From: Magnolia sinica
Lineage: Eukaryota > Streptophyta > Magnoliopsida > Magnoliales > Magnoliaceae
Length of the DNA: 64,000 nt
Reading direction: 5' to 3'
Assembly (NCBI RefSeq): GCF_029962835.1
Contig: NC_080586.1
Coordinates: forward strand, 63,434,001 to 63,498,000
Positions within the stretch are counted from its first letter, which is position 1, and the number at the start of each line of letters is the position of its first letter. The notes below the pieces were generated by a model. It was not told the DNA's origin. It was given only the letters and a program-made list of their open reading frames with translations, and did not search any database. A program made the translations under genes and the position numbers. This document shows positions 47,216 to 58,821 of this stretch, piece after piece.

Positions 47216-47440
47216 ACATTAGGATACTATGGCCCAAAAAAATTGAACCGTGTGCCAAAAAAACTAAGGCTCTTATTCCTCCTTGCGACGATGCGAAGTG
47301 CGCCTAATAAAGCGCCAAAAAGTGCCCAAGCAGCCCTACAGCTCACGCCACGCGCGCGCAGACACACCGTCCTCGAGGAGCTTTGAACCCTAGTTGCATA
47401 AGCAAAAACTCCTTCTCTTACCGATTGGCTATACACACTA
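47216..47440 (-). mobile_element. Candidate tRNA-derived SINE
   Basis: On the minus strand from about 47436 the sequence reads TATAGCCAATCGGTAAGAG (A-box-like, compare TRGCNNAGYNGG), and about 40 bases on ACTAGGGTTCAAAGCTCC (B-box-like, compare GGTTCGANNCC). This is the spacing of an internal RNA polymerase III promoter. A GC-rich body of about 150 bases follows, ending near a T-rich stretch. A retained tRNA cloverleaf is not apparent, so a SINE is more likely than a tRNA gene. Confidence 0.45.
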
Positions 47441-48149
47441 TTTATGGAAAGTTTAAATAATTAATATATTTATTTACTTTCTAAAAATAACTTTTATTTT
47501 TGAAATTTATTTTTTTTATTCTAAAAAACACAAGTTGTATTTGGCAGCTAGGATTTTCAATCCGGTGGAATCCGAAGCTAATTTTCAACCTGGGTTTTTG
47601 AAAATGGGTTCAAAAAGGCTACTTTATTGAGAGGAGGAGAGATCAGCTATGACAATTGGAGAGAAAAGAAAATCCCATCTTTTAGAGAAGAATAAAAAAA
47701 GGGCCCCTTTTGAGGATCTTGATCCAGAGTGGATTGGAAATCGAACAAAATCAAGGGTGCCAAACACAACTTGGATTCAAATTCCAGGTATGAAAATCCT
47801 AATTCCCAATATTGTTGCTGCCAAATGGCCCATTATGCATTTTGGAAGTTCCGTATATTAGAGTCCTCTACATGAGCAAATGTTGGTGAGTTATCAGGAC
47901 CATTGATCTGGCTGGCCAAAACTTGGATGCCCATCAACCAAAGTCTCACCGTGTGAATGCTACTAACCCGGTGTTGTCCACTTGAGGTTTCGATCTGCTT
48001 CACTTTTCGGCTCATGCCTTAAAATGATCTTGCAAAATAGATTGAACATGCAGATAAAACAAATACATCATGGTGGGCCCAGAAAACCTTTCCACGTCAA
48101 CACATGGTTGGTGGTGTGTGATACACCCAATCTGCATCCTAATCATAAA
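47441..48149. other. Unclassified stretch, no gene recognised
   Basis: AT-rich at first, then mixed. Short open frames without recognisable domains. Confidence 0.3.
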
Positions 48150-48289
48150 TAAAGATGAAATGAATTGGGTTCGGGTCAGGCACGCCGTAAATAAATACTA
48201 GCTCCACCGTACGGATACTAGGGAGTGGTAACCAGTTGTGATTTGCCTAAGTTGTACTGATTTATAGTTGGACTGATATACTAAATGGG
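48150..48289. repeat. Repeat X, broken copy, part 2
   Basis: AATGAATTGGGTTCGGGTCA, GATTTGCCTAAGTTG and ACTAAATGGGC match the intact copy near 59753-59895. The LINE fragment starts at the right edge. Confidence 0.65.
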
Positions 48290-48622
48290 CCTTTTCCACT
48301 ACGTGGACTTGCGTTACTCTAAAGTGGAAGTGGAGAGTGATTCAAAAGCAATAGTAGGTATATATCCTTGCAAGGAACTCGTCTCCCTCATGGGCTATGA
48401 GCCACTGGTGGCTCACGGCCAAGAGGATCTTAGTGGAATTAGAGCTCTCCATCTCTCATATCCCCGGGGAAGCTAATGCAGTAGCAAACGATCTCGCCAG
48501 AAGGGGCAACGCTGCTCAATCCCGAATGCTCTTCCAATAAGTGACGGAACTTCTTCAGATTACCAAAGGGCTCCTATTCCTAGACAGGCTGGGATCGGGA
48601 AACATGAGGAAACATTAACTTC
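48290..48622 (+). pseudogene. L1-type LINE 3' end: RNase H remnant
   Basis: EVESDSKAIVGI followed in another frame by PGEANAVANDLARRGNAAQS is the C-terminal half of the RNase H (RVT_3) domain that ends many plant L1 LINE ORF2 proteins. The frame shifts once between these parts. The text ends in a stop after NMRKH. The element is 5'-truncated, as is usual for LINEs, and is split by CACTA-2. Its 3' UTR and poly(A) continue at 53921-54062. Confidence 0.7.
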
Positions 48623-49258
48623 CACTACAAGAAAATAGGCCTTTAGCCACAATTTTTTAGCCTTAGTTGAAAAAATGGAGGCTAAATGTGTCTTTTAGCC
48701 TCGGTTGCTAAGGAACTGAGGCTAAAAGTTCATCTTTCTCCTTAGTTACATAGGAACTGAGGCAAAAAGTCTACCTTTTAGCCTTAGTTGCATAGGGACC
48801 GAGGCGAAAAGTCTACATTTTAGTCTCAGTTGCACATGAACCGAGGCAAAAAGTCTACCTTTTAGCCTCAGTTGCACAAGAACCGAGGCGAAAAGTCTAC
48901 CTTTTAACCTTAGTTGCATAGGAACTGAGGCAAAAAGTCTACTTTTTAAGGTAAAAAGTCTACCTTCTAGTCTCAGTTGCATAGGAACCGAGGCGAAAAG
49001 TCTTCCTTTTAGCCTCAGCTGCATAGGAACCGAGGCCAAAACTCTACCTTCCAGCCTCCGTTGCATAGGAACTGAGGCTAAAAGTCTATTTTTTAACCTC
49101 AGTTGCATAAGAACCGAGGCCAAAAGTCTACATTTTAACCTCAATTGCATAGGAACTGAGACTAAAAGTCTATATTTTAGCCTCAGTTGCATAGGAACAG
49201 GGGCCAAAAAGTCTACATTTTAGCCTCCATTGCATAGGAACCAAGGCTAAAAGTTTAC
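48623..49258. repeat. CACTA-2 left-end hairpin-unit array
   Basis: About 14 units of about 42 bases, each reading roughly TTTTAGCCTCAGTTGCATAG then GAACCGAGGCAAAAAGTCTA, in inverse orientation to the CACTA-1 array. Each unit has inverted GCCTCRGTT/AACYGAGGC arms. Confidence 0.88.
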
Positions 49259-49842
49259 ATTTAAGAATATTGTAAAAAATTGAGAATCTTGAAAGAATTA
49301 ATCATTTTTAAAAAATTTGACAATTGTGAAAAAATTGAGAATTTTGAAAAAAAAAAAATTTTGAGAGTTTTGAAAAAGATTTGAATTTTGAATTTTCTAA
49401 GTACCAAGAATTTTTTAAAATTTTATGAACTTTTAAAAATTAAGAATTTTTTTTTTTGAAAAATTAAGAATAAAAAAATGATAATTATGAAAAAGTATGA
49501 ATTTTTTTAAAAGTTGAGAATTTTTTAAAAATTAAGAATTTTGAATATTTTTGAAATTAAAAAAAAAAAAAATTGAATTTGAGAATCTTGGAAAAAAATT
49601 TGAGAAATTTCAAATAATTGAAAATTCTTTAAAAAAATTAAGAATTTCTAAAACTACTAAGAATTAATTTATTTATTTTTATAATTTTGAAAAAACTGAG
49701 AATTTTAATTTAAAAAAAAAAAAATTCAACAAATTTATAATCTTGAAAAAATTTAGAATTAAAAAATATATATAAGAATCGTGATTTTTTTTTCTTTTTG
49801 AGAATTTTCATAAAATTGATAAAATTAAGAATTAATTTTAGT
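49259..49842. repeat. AT-rich spacer of CACTA-2
   Basis: Low-complexity AAAATTGAGAATTTT-like words. It is the reverse-complement counterpart of 26110-26572. Confidence 0.75.
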
Positions 49843-50235
49843 GCAAGAACCCAAAAATGAAATAGATCCAAATCTCATTTTGGGCCCAGCAAATGAACGG
49901 ACTCGATTTCCGCATTGCCTGCCACGTGTGCCGTAGAGAGATGAGTATACCATATTTCGTTTCTTACGGATGCAATATATCTTCTCTGTGGCTTTTATTC
50001 ATTTTGGAACTTGGAAGCTCGAAACAGAGCTCTCTCTCAAAATCCCAGCTTCGAATGGAAAACAGAGAGAAATCGCGTTTTACTTTTGCAATTCTATCTG
50101 TCAAAATCCCCAAGCTCTGAAAGGAAAACAAATCGAAATCGCATTTAACTTTTGCAATTCGATCCTTTACAATGCCTAAAAACGTTAATTCTGTCCTCCA
50201 CACCAGCAATCTCTTCGCCGATTTCAGGTACTCGT
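49843..50235 (+). pseudogene. Promoter and first exon of the CACTA-2 chain (unrecognised)
   Basis: The sequence changes to gene-like composition. An ATG at 50171 opens MPKNVNSVLHTSNLFADFR and meets a GTACTC donor at about 50228. GAGAGAAATC-type words are repeated twice (50060-50150). It may be a host gene's 5' end; I do not recognise it. Confidence 0.35.
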
Positions 50236-50674
50236 TCTCTCTTTTTTTCTACTGATTTCTCAACTGAAATCCTATCGAAAATTAGAAATCAGGGCAAAAA
50301 TCTTCATTTTCGTGCGTTTTTCCCATTTGGCCGTTCAAAATCCAATTTCCGCATTTTTTAGTTCGATCTGAGGAGTGTTTTTTTTTTTTTTTTTTGGCTG
50401 AAAATCTTTCTCAGGAAGTGGAAAATCCTGTCATTTCAAGCTCATTTGCTGGATTTGAGCAGTTTCTACATTGCAATATCAGCGATTAGGGTTTGGTGTT
50501 CGATCTGAGAGCAAAACCTTGTTCTCTGCTGCGAAATATGCTCCTCCATTGTTGATTTCCATGCAAGCTAGATAAACAAGGGGCATATACACCGATATCA
50601 GCTCCTCACTGAATCGAACTCTAGCTCTTCTCTCTGTCTTCTCCAATATTTCTCTTGTCTTCATTAGATCTACC

Positions 50675-50733
<59 letters not shown>

Positions 50734-52499
50734 ATCATCAGATCCTTAAAAGACAATGAGCTTTTTTCCAATTTTTTTCCACTTATGGTTTTTTTTCTCA
50801 ATTTTTAGTGATTAATCTATTTTAATATGAATCTATCTTATGTCTCTCAATTCTGAGAGATTTCATTGGATTTTGATCCAATTCTTGATGATAGATCTAT
50901 CTCCTTTCGGATCTCATTGTTTGGAGCTTTGCTTTTTTATTTTTGTTTTGAGCTGATGATGCATATTGCCTTCCTTTTCGATTTTTTTTCTCAGTTTGAT
51001 TATTCATTTGAAGAAGTTACTTAGATTTACAGTTGGCATTATTTAAGGACAGAGGAAGGGTTTTAACTTTCAATCAGGTGAGCTTCCCGCTCTCATTTCT
51101 CCAAAATTTTCCACTTAGGGTTTGGTTTTTGTAATTTTTTCTTGATTTCTGGTGCTTGATCTGTTTTGATCTTGATCCAACTTATGTCTCTTTATTCTTA
51201 GAGATTTCATTAGATTTTGTTTCGATTCTTGCTGATATAAGTTAAAATTTAGGTTTTTGTATTTAAATTTTAGAGATTTATCTTTAATTTATGTAATATC
51301 ATGTATTTGAAATACATTTTGAGATTTCATTGGATTTTCTGTTTCTTTTGGTGATTTGAAATACATGAACCTGCAATAAAACGCAGATTCTTAGGAACCT
51401 TCAATTACTTCTTATCTACTAGTAGTACATGTGACTCTGATCTCCTGTAAGAAATTATCTCTGCTCATGCTTCCCTGCTATCAAAACTGTTGCCAATTCA
51501 CAACTTAATCCATGTGGGAAGACATTTGCTGAATTTTCTCTTCCTACGCTTTGTCCTGCAACTTGCTTCAGTGCAACACCATCTCGTTTATACCAAACCA
51601 ACAACTTGGAACATATGAGTTCCTGTTCGTATTTTAATGGGCTTTCTTGTAATCTTCTCATTGCCATAATCCACGTATGGGCCACGGTCCACTTAGATCA
51701 AGACATAAGATTTATATTATCTTAATGAATCATGGTTCTTCAACAAAGCATGCTCGTTAGGCAATCTTAACCATCCATCCATGGATTGGAAAAGGGACAG
51801 CGACAGACAAAAGGCCAAATCAAGAATGGATTAGACAATTCAGATCAAATGAATAGACTATCCAAGCAAACCAATTCAACTAGGAGCATGATATAGTGCT
51901 ATGAGAGCACTAGAGCATTTCTCTAACATAAAACAATGTTTTGATACATCTTTCCACTTCAATCAAACTAATGCAAGTTTTAGTCAACTTTTTCAAGTAA
52001 AAAACTACCAATAGAAGTTAACTACAATGAATTATAGTCCTGATATTCAAGTAACATACATTTCGCTACATGCAATGCCCATGGTTTAGTAATCCAGACT
52101 GTTGATTTGATTATCCCCAAAAATCTCCATGATTGGAAGAAATTAATACTCTAATGGTTGGCCAATTTCTGTTGAATGTGGACCTTTGTTGTATTTGTTC
52201 TTCTTAACCATCTATTTTTAGGTGACTAAAGTATGGAGGCTTGCATTTAGCATGATAGATTCTGTTTACTTCATTTAATATTTAAGTGTTTTTATGGATT
52301 AGAGTGATCTAAAGGCCCATTTGGCAGACGCCCAGAAACGGGTTCATCTCATTAATTAATCATTTAATATCTATGTGTTTTTATTTCTCAGACAATTTTT
52401 CATTTTCATGAAGGGAAATATAATGGAACTTAGACTTGATGCCGTGGTTATTTGATTTCCTTATAGGTCCATTCTCGGTTTTCAACAAACACTTTTCAG
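50236..52499. other. CACTA-2 interior, intron-like
   Basis: T-rich, with no recognisable exon. It contains a long (CT)n microsatellite and two similar stretches ending TGATTTCATTGGATTTTG (about 50855 and 51200), which hints at an internal duplication. Confidence 0.4.
50676..50731. repeat. (CT)n microsatellite
   Basis: About 28 CT units. Confidence 0.95.
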
Positions 52500-52592
52500 G
52501 TGATGGTCTTCTAAAATGCAAGGAGCCGGGCTTGTCAAAGAATGAAATGAAGAAGCTTCTACCCATCATTGATGCCAGCTCTTCAGATTCAT
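52500..52592 (+). pseudogene. Captured Fd-GOGAT-like exon 1
   Basis: After a TTTTCAG acceptor the plus strand reads [20 protein letters not shown], then [11 protein letters not shown], to a GT donor at 52593. This matches my recall of plant ferredoxin-dependent glutamate synthase, where ...GLSKxEMKELLPxVDAxSSDSG precedes FDGVLELL. The enzyme makes two glutamates from glutamine and 2-oxoglutarate in plastids. Confidence 0.75.
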
Positions 52593-52802
52593 GTGACCTT
52601 ATGCTTACCAAGCATTTTTTAATAGACGTGTGTCGGTGGGCATAGGCCAAGTTTTGTCTCTCTGCTTCTATGTGCGTGCACAAATACATGTGCATGCTTG
52701 TGATTGTGTTTATGTGCACACAGATTTAAATATGAATGCACTCATGTTTAATTGCATATTTCAAGCTTGGAGTTTTCTGAATTGGATCTGTGATTGTTTT
52801 AG

Positions 52803-52982
52803 GAACATTTGATGGCGTCTTGGAGCTTATGGTTCATGCTGGCAGAAGTCTGCCTAAAGCCATCATGATGATGATACCTGAGGCGTGGCAAAATGTTAAA
52901 AACATGGATCGTGATAGAAAAGCCTTATATGAATATTTTTCAGCTCTTATGGAGCTATGAGATGGACCTGCACTTATATCAT
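52803..52982 (+). pseudogene. Captured Fd-GOGAT-like exon 2
   Basis: After TTTTAG the plus strand reads [44 protein letters not shown], one stop, then DGPALIS, to a GTAAAG donor. It belongs to the glutamine amidotransferase (class II) domain of glutamate synthase. The stop replaces part of the usual MEPWDGPA. Confidence 0.88.
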
Positions 52983-53068
52983 GTAAAGTTTGTGCTGGAA
53001 TTGCTTCATGCTTTAATGATTCTGCATGTGACATGAGTATTTTGAACTTATATTTATTGTATAAATGC

Positions 53069-53224
53069 AATTACTGATGGCCGCTATCTTGGAGCGACAT
53101 TGGACCAGAATGGATTGCGCCCCGATCGCTTTTACATCACACATAATGGACGCGTGATCATGGCCAGTGAGGTTGGTGTTGTAGACATCTGCCAGGAGAT
53201 GTGGCTAGGAAAGGAAGACATCTG
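53069..53224 (+). pseudogene. Captured Fd-GOGAT-like exon 3
   Basis: The plus strand reads [17 protein letters not shown], then RFYITHNG and [14 protein letters not shown], and diverges after CQEMW. The acceptor before it ends in GCA rather than AG, so splicing here is doubtful. It is the continuation of exon 2 in glutamate synthase. Confidence 0.87.
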
Positions 53225-53439
53225 ATCGGTCCAAAAGGGGACCTTATTAAAACAGTTCATGTGGAAGGCTATGTGGTAGTTCATGTGCATTTGTATTTTT
53301 TTTGAAAAAATTAAATAGACCATTAATTGTTTTGTTGATATTGTGCAGAATTGTTGTCTTGATGAATGTTAAAAGGGTGAAATATGCACAGGTTCAATCA
53401 TTTGTTGATTATGATATTGTTAGCTTTGGTTGATAGAGA

Positions 53440-53917
53440 AATGAGGTTCAAAAACCGAATTTAGCCTCGATTGATGCCAAAAGAGGCTAAATCTATCTTT
53501 AGTATCGATTTTACCTCAGTTACATAAACTGAGACTACAACTCCCGTGGCTAAAGGCTTTAGCCTCGGTTGTTGAGAATTGAGGTTAAAAATAGTTTTAG
53601 CTTTGGTTGGAGGCAACTAAGGCTAAATTTGGATTTAGTCTCAGTTGAAAACAATGAAGGCTAAAATTTTGATTTAGCATCATTTTCGAGAAAACTGAAG
53701 CTAAAAAGATTCTTTTAGCCTCACTTAAAGAACTGAGGCTATAAAAGTCATTTTAGCCTCGGTTGCTAAAACTAAAGGCTAAAGCCTTTAGCCACAGGGG
53801 GTTTCAACCTCGGTTTGGATAACTAAGGCAAAACTGAGGCTAAATGTTTTAGCCTCAGTTTTTAACCTTTTTAACTACGGTTTTGAACCGAGGCTAAAGC
53901 CCCTTTTTCTTGTAGTG
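53440..53917. repeat. CACTA-2 right terminal and subterminal repeat zone
   Basis: About ten TTTAGCCTC/GAGGCTAAA words, then the terminal inverted repeat. It is the reverse complement of the 17082-17525 layout in CACTA-1. Confidence 0.82.
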
Positions 53918-53920
53918 TTC

Positions 53921-54062
53921 CTTTGTTTATTCTTTCGTTTTCATCCTTACCATAGGCAGACCTCACCCCTTTTTTGTTGATAGGTTCACCGGAAGCTCTC
54001 GTGTATGATTTTTTATCCTATCAATATGATGATAAATTATTACCAAAAAAAAAAAAAAAAAG
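53921..54062 (+). mobile_element. LINE 3' UTR and poly(A) tail
   Basis: It continues the LINE after CACTA-2 and ends in about 17 A's at 54045-54062. AGATAGTCACCTGAACC of repeat X follows directly, fixing the right border of the LINE. Confidence 0.7.
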
Positions 54063-55055
54063 ATAGTCACCTGAACCAGTCCATGACCCATTAGCCTATG
54101 GCACAACCCAACCGACGTGAATTTTATCACGCCCAATCTCAACAGCCCAACTCAGCACGACCCAAGTCAGGTGTAATAATATAACATGGCATAAAAGGCA
54201 TGCCCAACATGGTGCAATTTTAGTAGATTCATACACTCCATATGTACAATGTGTATGTATCTATATTTATCTTCTATTAATTTGTTTCGGCTTATGGACT
54301 GTATCAAATGGGTTCACCGGTCTAATCTATTGATAACCTTTATGGGCACGTCAGGTTAGGTGGGCTTCTACCCAGGCTAGATTGACTAACATAAATGAGC
54401 CACATTTTCTGACTCCTACCCATTTAGGTTTTCATGAACCGCCTCAGAAGTAGATTGAGCCATTTGATTGGTGGGCTGACCCGACGCATACCCAGCCATG
54501 TTGGCCTAAAATAATGTAGGCTTGCACTTGTGCCTACATTAGGGTGTCGGGTGCCCATTAAGGTACTGATCTCATTTATAATTTGAAATTTTTGTCAGGA
54601 ATTACTTACCTATGTGTATCACTATTACAATGCACCATGTGGTAAGCACTTTGAATCATATCGAACCCAGCAGTGAACTTTGTGAATTATTTGGATAATG
54701 CATAGTCACATTGTAGACTTCTCAATAAAAAATTTGAATACAAAGATGCTATTGACAAGCAAAATAAAATTTTGACTATATAAACTATTTGATAAAGAAA
54801 ATAAATTAAAATTCTACTTATGATTAATTAAAGAAAAAAGTGGATCACATTATTAGTTGATTGATTGATTGATTTTGAGGTCAGGTCATCTACATTTGTT
54901 GTGTTGCCTTTCAACCATTGTTTGCCACCTATCGAATGGATTAGGATTTTCCGATATGGTGATTTTGTTGCATTAAGCTGTTTAAAATGGGTAAATAATA
55001 TTAGACCACTTGAAGGTTGCCTACTTATATAAATTGACAACTTGAACTGTATTAT
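54063..55055. repeat. Repeat X, broken copy, part 3
   Basis: It matches about 59905-60915. Shared words include CATGACCCATTA, TTTATCTTCTATTAATTTGTTT, GAGCCACATTTTCT-like text and AATAATATTAGACCACTTG. No coding region. Confidence 0.75.
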
Positions 55056-55896
55056 ACAATCTCTCAATCCGATCAGCGGAAAATACTTTCAATAGAGCTG
55101 ATTCATAATCAACTTAGCCATCACTTATCATTATCATTATTGTCATCATTATCTAAGCTTCATTCCAATTATTTGGGTTAGTGAATTAGTCTTTTTCTTT
55201 TTTAAATAGAGATTTATTACTTTCAAGCTCAAAAATTACAAGAAGCAAAAAACAGAATTCAAGAGTTAACACGTCCCTTTCTTGAAATAAATAACCATGA
55301 AACGTAGAAAAATGGGAAGAAGGGAAGAGAGGACGACCTAAGAGCCCATTTGTCCGATTAGAATAAAAATAAAAATAGAAGGGCTGCATATGATTATTTA
55401 TCCGCTGCGTCTTTTGGCAGCAAAAAACAGTGATCTTTTATCTTTCTTGTAGACTTCATCATCTTAACACATGGATTTGATGTACTTCGCATCTTATTAT
55501 ATTAGATTGAGTCTGTAGAACTGGTCAAATGCATTTTCTCAGTGAGTTGGCCTCAGATATGGTAATGAGAGGCACACGTGTGAGAGTTAGAACTGGCCAT
55601 CAAGTGCTGGAGTAGGTTCCTTGTCTTAAGAACCAGGTCAATCTGATCATCATGTGTGGCCGAGCCCCGAGATGAGCCGTCATAGCATTGGGGAGTATTC
55701 AGTGACCAGATCCCATCATACAAATATGTGCCACATTTCCATGCATGAGGAGTTTACTTTCAATGTGCACTCGAGCTAGTTCACTTGGGTTTTATTTATT
55801 TAAGTGATTAATGAGCTATGTAATAAAAATAATTATCATTGTAGTTTTTTTTATTTATAGAGAAAATATATTATTTTTTTTTTGGCAAGACTATTT

Positions 55897-55922
55897 CCCC
55901 CCCCCCCCCCCCCCCCCCCCCC
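55897..55922. repeat. Poly-C tract (26 C's)
   Basis: An uninterrupted run of C on the plus strand. The exact length may be affected by sequencing error. Confidence 0.9.
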
Positions 55923-56292
55923 GGCATAGGCAAATGCTCACTTGCGCAATGTGAACTTTTTGAGAACCCATCATATGTGATGTAGATCCAAAATCTGAAC
56001 CATCCATGTGAAGCAGTACCTCATAAAACCCCTAGGCCCAAGTTTTACTTTGATCCAAAACTTTGGTGGGCCATGAAAAATGAAAACAGCTTCCTCCCTT
56101 GATTGGCATTTCTCTTTGATTTATGAGATATCCCAAAAATCAGCCGTATTGGAACTCAGGTGGGCCATAACAGTTGATTTATGGGATATCCCATAATTTA
56201 AATGGGTCCCATCAAATGCACAGTGTTGATGTTCGACACACATCATGGTGGGGCCCACACAACTCAACTTCATGGAAGTTCCTATGAGTTCG

Positions 56293-56441
<149 letters not shown>

Positions 56442-57234
56442 GTGATACCCAAGAGGAAAGCTGAACCCACCTCGCTATAGCTTTTTAAAAGGACAATGTG
56501 GAGATATCTTTCTAATAAATTAGTGTGGACATTATCATGAGAATCATGTGGTGATGCACGTAAGAAAAATATTGTCATGATTATATAAAAGATAGAAATG
56601 TTCCTCTCTCAAAGTAGTCTTCGTAGTTGCATCGATTAACTTGGACAGTCTAACCTATTAATCTGAACTGTCCATTAAAGTCCAAATTATATTTCATGGG
56701 CTACCATGCAAAAATCACACTTATATAGGATGACAGCTCATCCTTGATTTGGCATTATTTTATCAGTTGTCCTTTCTTCCATGCCATGATTGCATGGTTA
56801 CGAATCCTTTAGCATTCCGTGATGGTCCCTAACAAATAGAGGTCTCAATAGCTGGTTGGACATTTGTGAAAATGATCTTGACCGTCCGTATTTAACACTA
56901 GTGATGAAATTGTTAATATTTGTCCAGATTATGTGGTGTTTTTATGGTGGGTCATGAATTCTGCATTGGACTTAATGAACGCTCTAGATCTATGGATTGG
57001 ACTGTCTTGGTGTCTATTGCAATTAAGATCACTGTTACTTGTAGTGCTGTGAGAGCAGTGGAGCATTTCTCCACAATAACAACACTGACATGATGCAATG
57101 TGAGTGTTGTATGGAACTTTGATTGAATATCCTATGGTAAGTACTACACGGTATCATAATTTAAAAACTCAAAATCTACTCAACTCAAAAGGTTTGTCCA
57201 ATATCATCATCAGCACCCGTGTCTTTGTCTGGTA

Positions 57235-57264
<30 letters not shown>
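57235..57264. repeat. (TTA)n microsatellite
   Basis: About ten TTA units. Confidence 0.9.
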
Positions 57265-57267
<3 letters not shown>

Positions 57268-57991
57268 GCTTTTTTAATGAGTTTTTAAATAAGAGCTTTG
57301 CCAAGGCCACGCACGTGTGCAATAGAGCTCATGTAGATGCCACATGTGCCAGCATGGCACGACAGGTCAGAGATCTAATCCATCCATCTGAATTGGCACC
57401 AATATAGTGATGCCCTAGCCCAAGAATTAAGTTGACCCACTAGTCCGGTGGGCCACAGTTAGCAAAACAAATCTACTGCTTTGAAAGACTTTGCTGAATT
57501 TTTCTAACCCATTCACCTGTTTCCACTATCGTCGCTCACGTGCTGAGCAGACACGTCTATTTTTCCGAAAGACATGTACAAGGTGAGGCCAACTTGACAG
57601 AGGCATTGGATATCTCGCCCATGTGCCATACTAGCATATGTGTGGCATGTACATGCACTCTCCTAGACACACATATCCGCTCTTTAATTAAGTAATATCT
57701 AAGGTACATTTGGTTGTGACTTAATTTCATGATGTCTCTTGATGTTTTGCTTACATGATTGAATTTTGTTTCTATTGCTTAAGATAATATTTTTGTTTTT
57801 CCTTTCCAAGAGAGATCAATCTCAGATATGTTATTTCGTGTTTGGGTGCACCAGATATCACAATATCTTAATAATTAATCAGTCTAATTTAAGGCAACAT
57901 TTCACAAAAATTTAATGATATCCAGTGCAAACAACAACTTTTCAAAATAAAAATTTTAAGGAAAGTTTTATTAGCAACGGAAGAGGCTTAA

Positions 57992-58668
57992 TGACTAGGG
58001 GATGAATGTGATGAGGTTGATCAATGTCTTCCTTAAAGATAACTACTTCGAATCCTCAAAGCTTATCTGGACTCTTCACAAATACTTCTCGAATTTACGA
58101 GGAAAAAGCAAGAAAATAGAAATAATATTCTAAAAAATTTGTAAATTGATTTTCAAATAGGGATACTAAGTCATGAAAGAAGTTTCAAAATTAAACTACA
58201 AATAAAACTCTTAGAAATCGTGACTTACTATTTATAGACGGTTGTGATTTCTACTAGTGCGCATGGTTTTCGGCAAAAAATAGTAAGTGTCCTATTTGGC
58301 TTCACCCCGCTGTTCTCTTAATTATTTAAAGCACTTTTAATGTTGGCTGCAACTCCTAAAGCCCTACATATGAAGAGTTATAATCAAAATAAAACTTACT
58401 ATAAATAATAAAAACGAAAATAAAACAAGAATTTAACTATCAATCTAATGGTACTTTGCAAGTTCGGCATGTGCAACACGGCATACCAAGGTCGGGTGGC
58501 TAAAGTAGCGCGTCCTACCCCAAAATCATATATGGTGCATCTGATAGCTCATTCTGATTTGTGAGATATGTTCGTTTTAGGTTTTGATGATCTGGATTAC
58601 CTCTGTCTCTGATCAGCCTTTTCTGATCCATCTTGGCCATGAAACTATTGGCGACCCACTCTATATCA
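57992..58668 (-). mobile_element. Solo LTR, family Y, copy 1
   Basis: The plus strand runs TGACTAGGGGATG ... CTCTATATCA and is flanked by the perfect 5-bp duplication CTTAA (57987-57991 and 58669-58673). Its reverse complement matches 61732-62454 along its length (TAGAGYGGGTCGC, TTTCATGG.CAAGATGGAT, ACTATTTATAGTAAG). No internal retroelement sequence adjoins it. Confidence 0.82.
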
Positions 58669-58821
58669 CTTAAGCCGAATTGGGAGCTACAAAAATACGA
58701 GGATAGAGCACAAAGCTCAAAAACAAAGCCTTCAACCAACGGAGCTCAGCGCACGGCAACATGCAGCCAACTAAGTCTCTTAGAGCTACTTAGGGCTCCT
58801 TTTCTTTTAGTTAATTTGGAC

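Larger units (their letters stand above)
48623..53917 (+). mobile_element. CACTA-2: second Pack-type CACTA of the same family
   Basis: It starts CACTACAAGAAAATAGGCC and ends GCCCCTTTTTCTTGTAGTG. It is flanked by the 3-bp duplication TTC (48620-48622 and 53918-53920). Length is 5,295 bases. Its left end (hairpin array, then AT-rich spacer) equals the right end of CACTA-1 in reverse complement, and its right end equals the left end of CACTA-1. The cargo differs: glutamate synthase exons. No transposase is seen. Confidence 0.93.

Noticed and set aside
47216-47440. Functional tRNA gene
   Set aside because: A- and B-box-like words are present, but I could not see a proper acceptor stem or anticodon arm, and a long GC-rich body follows.
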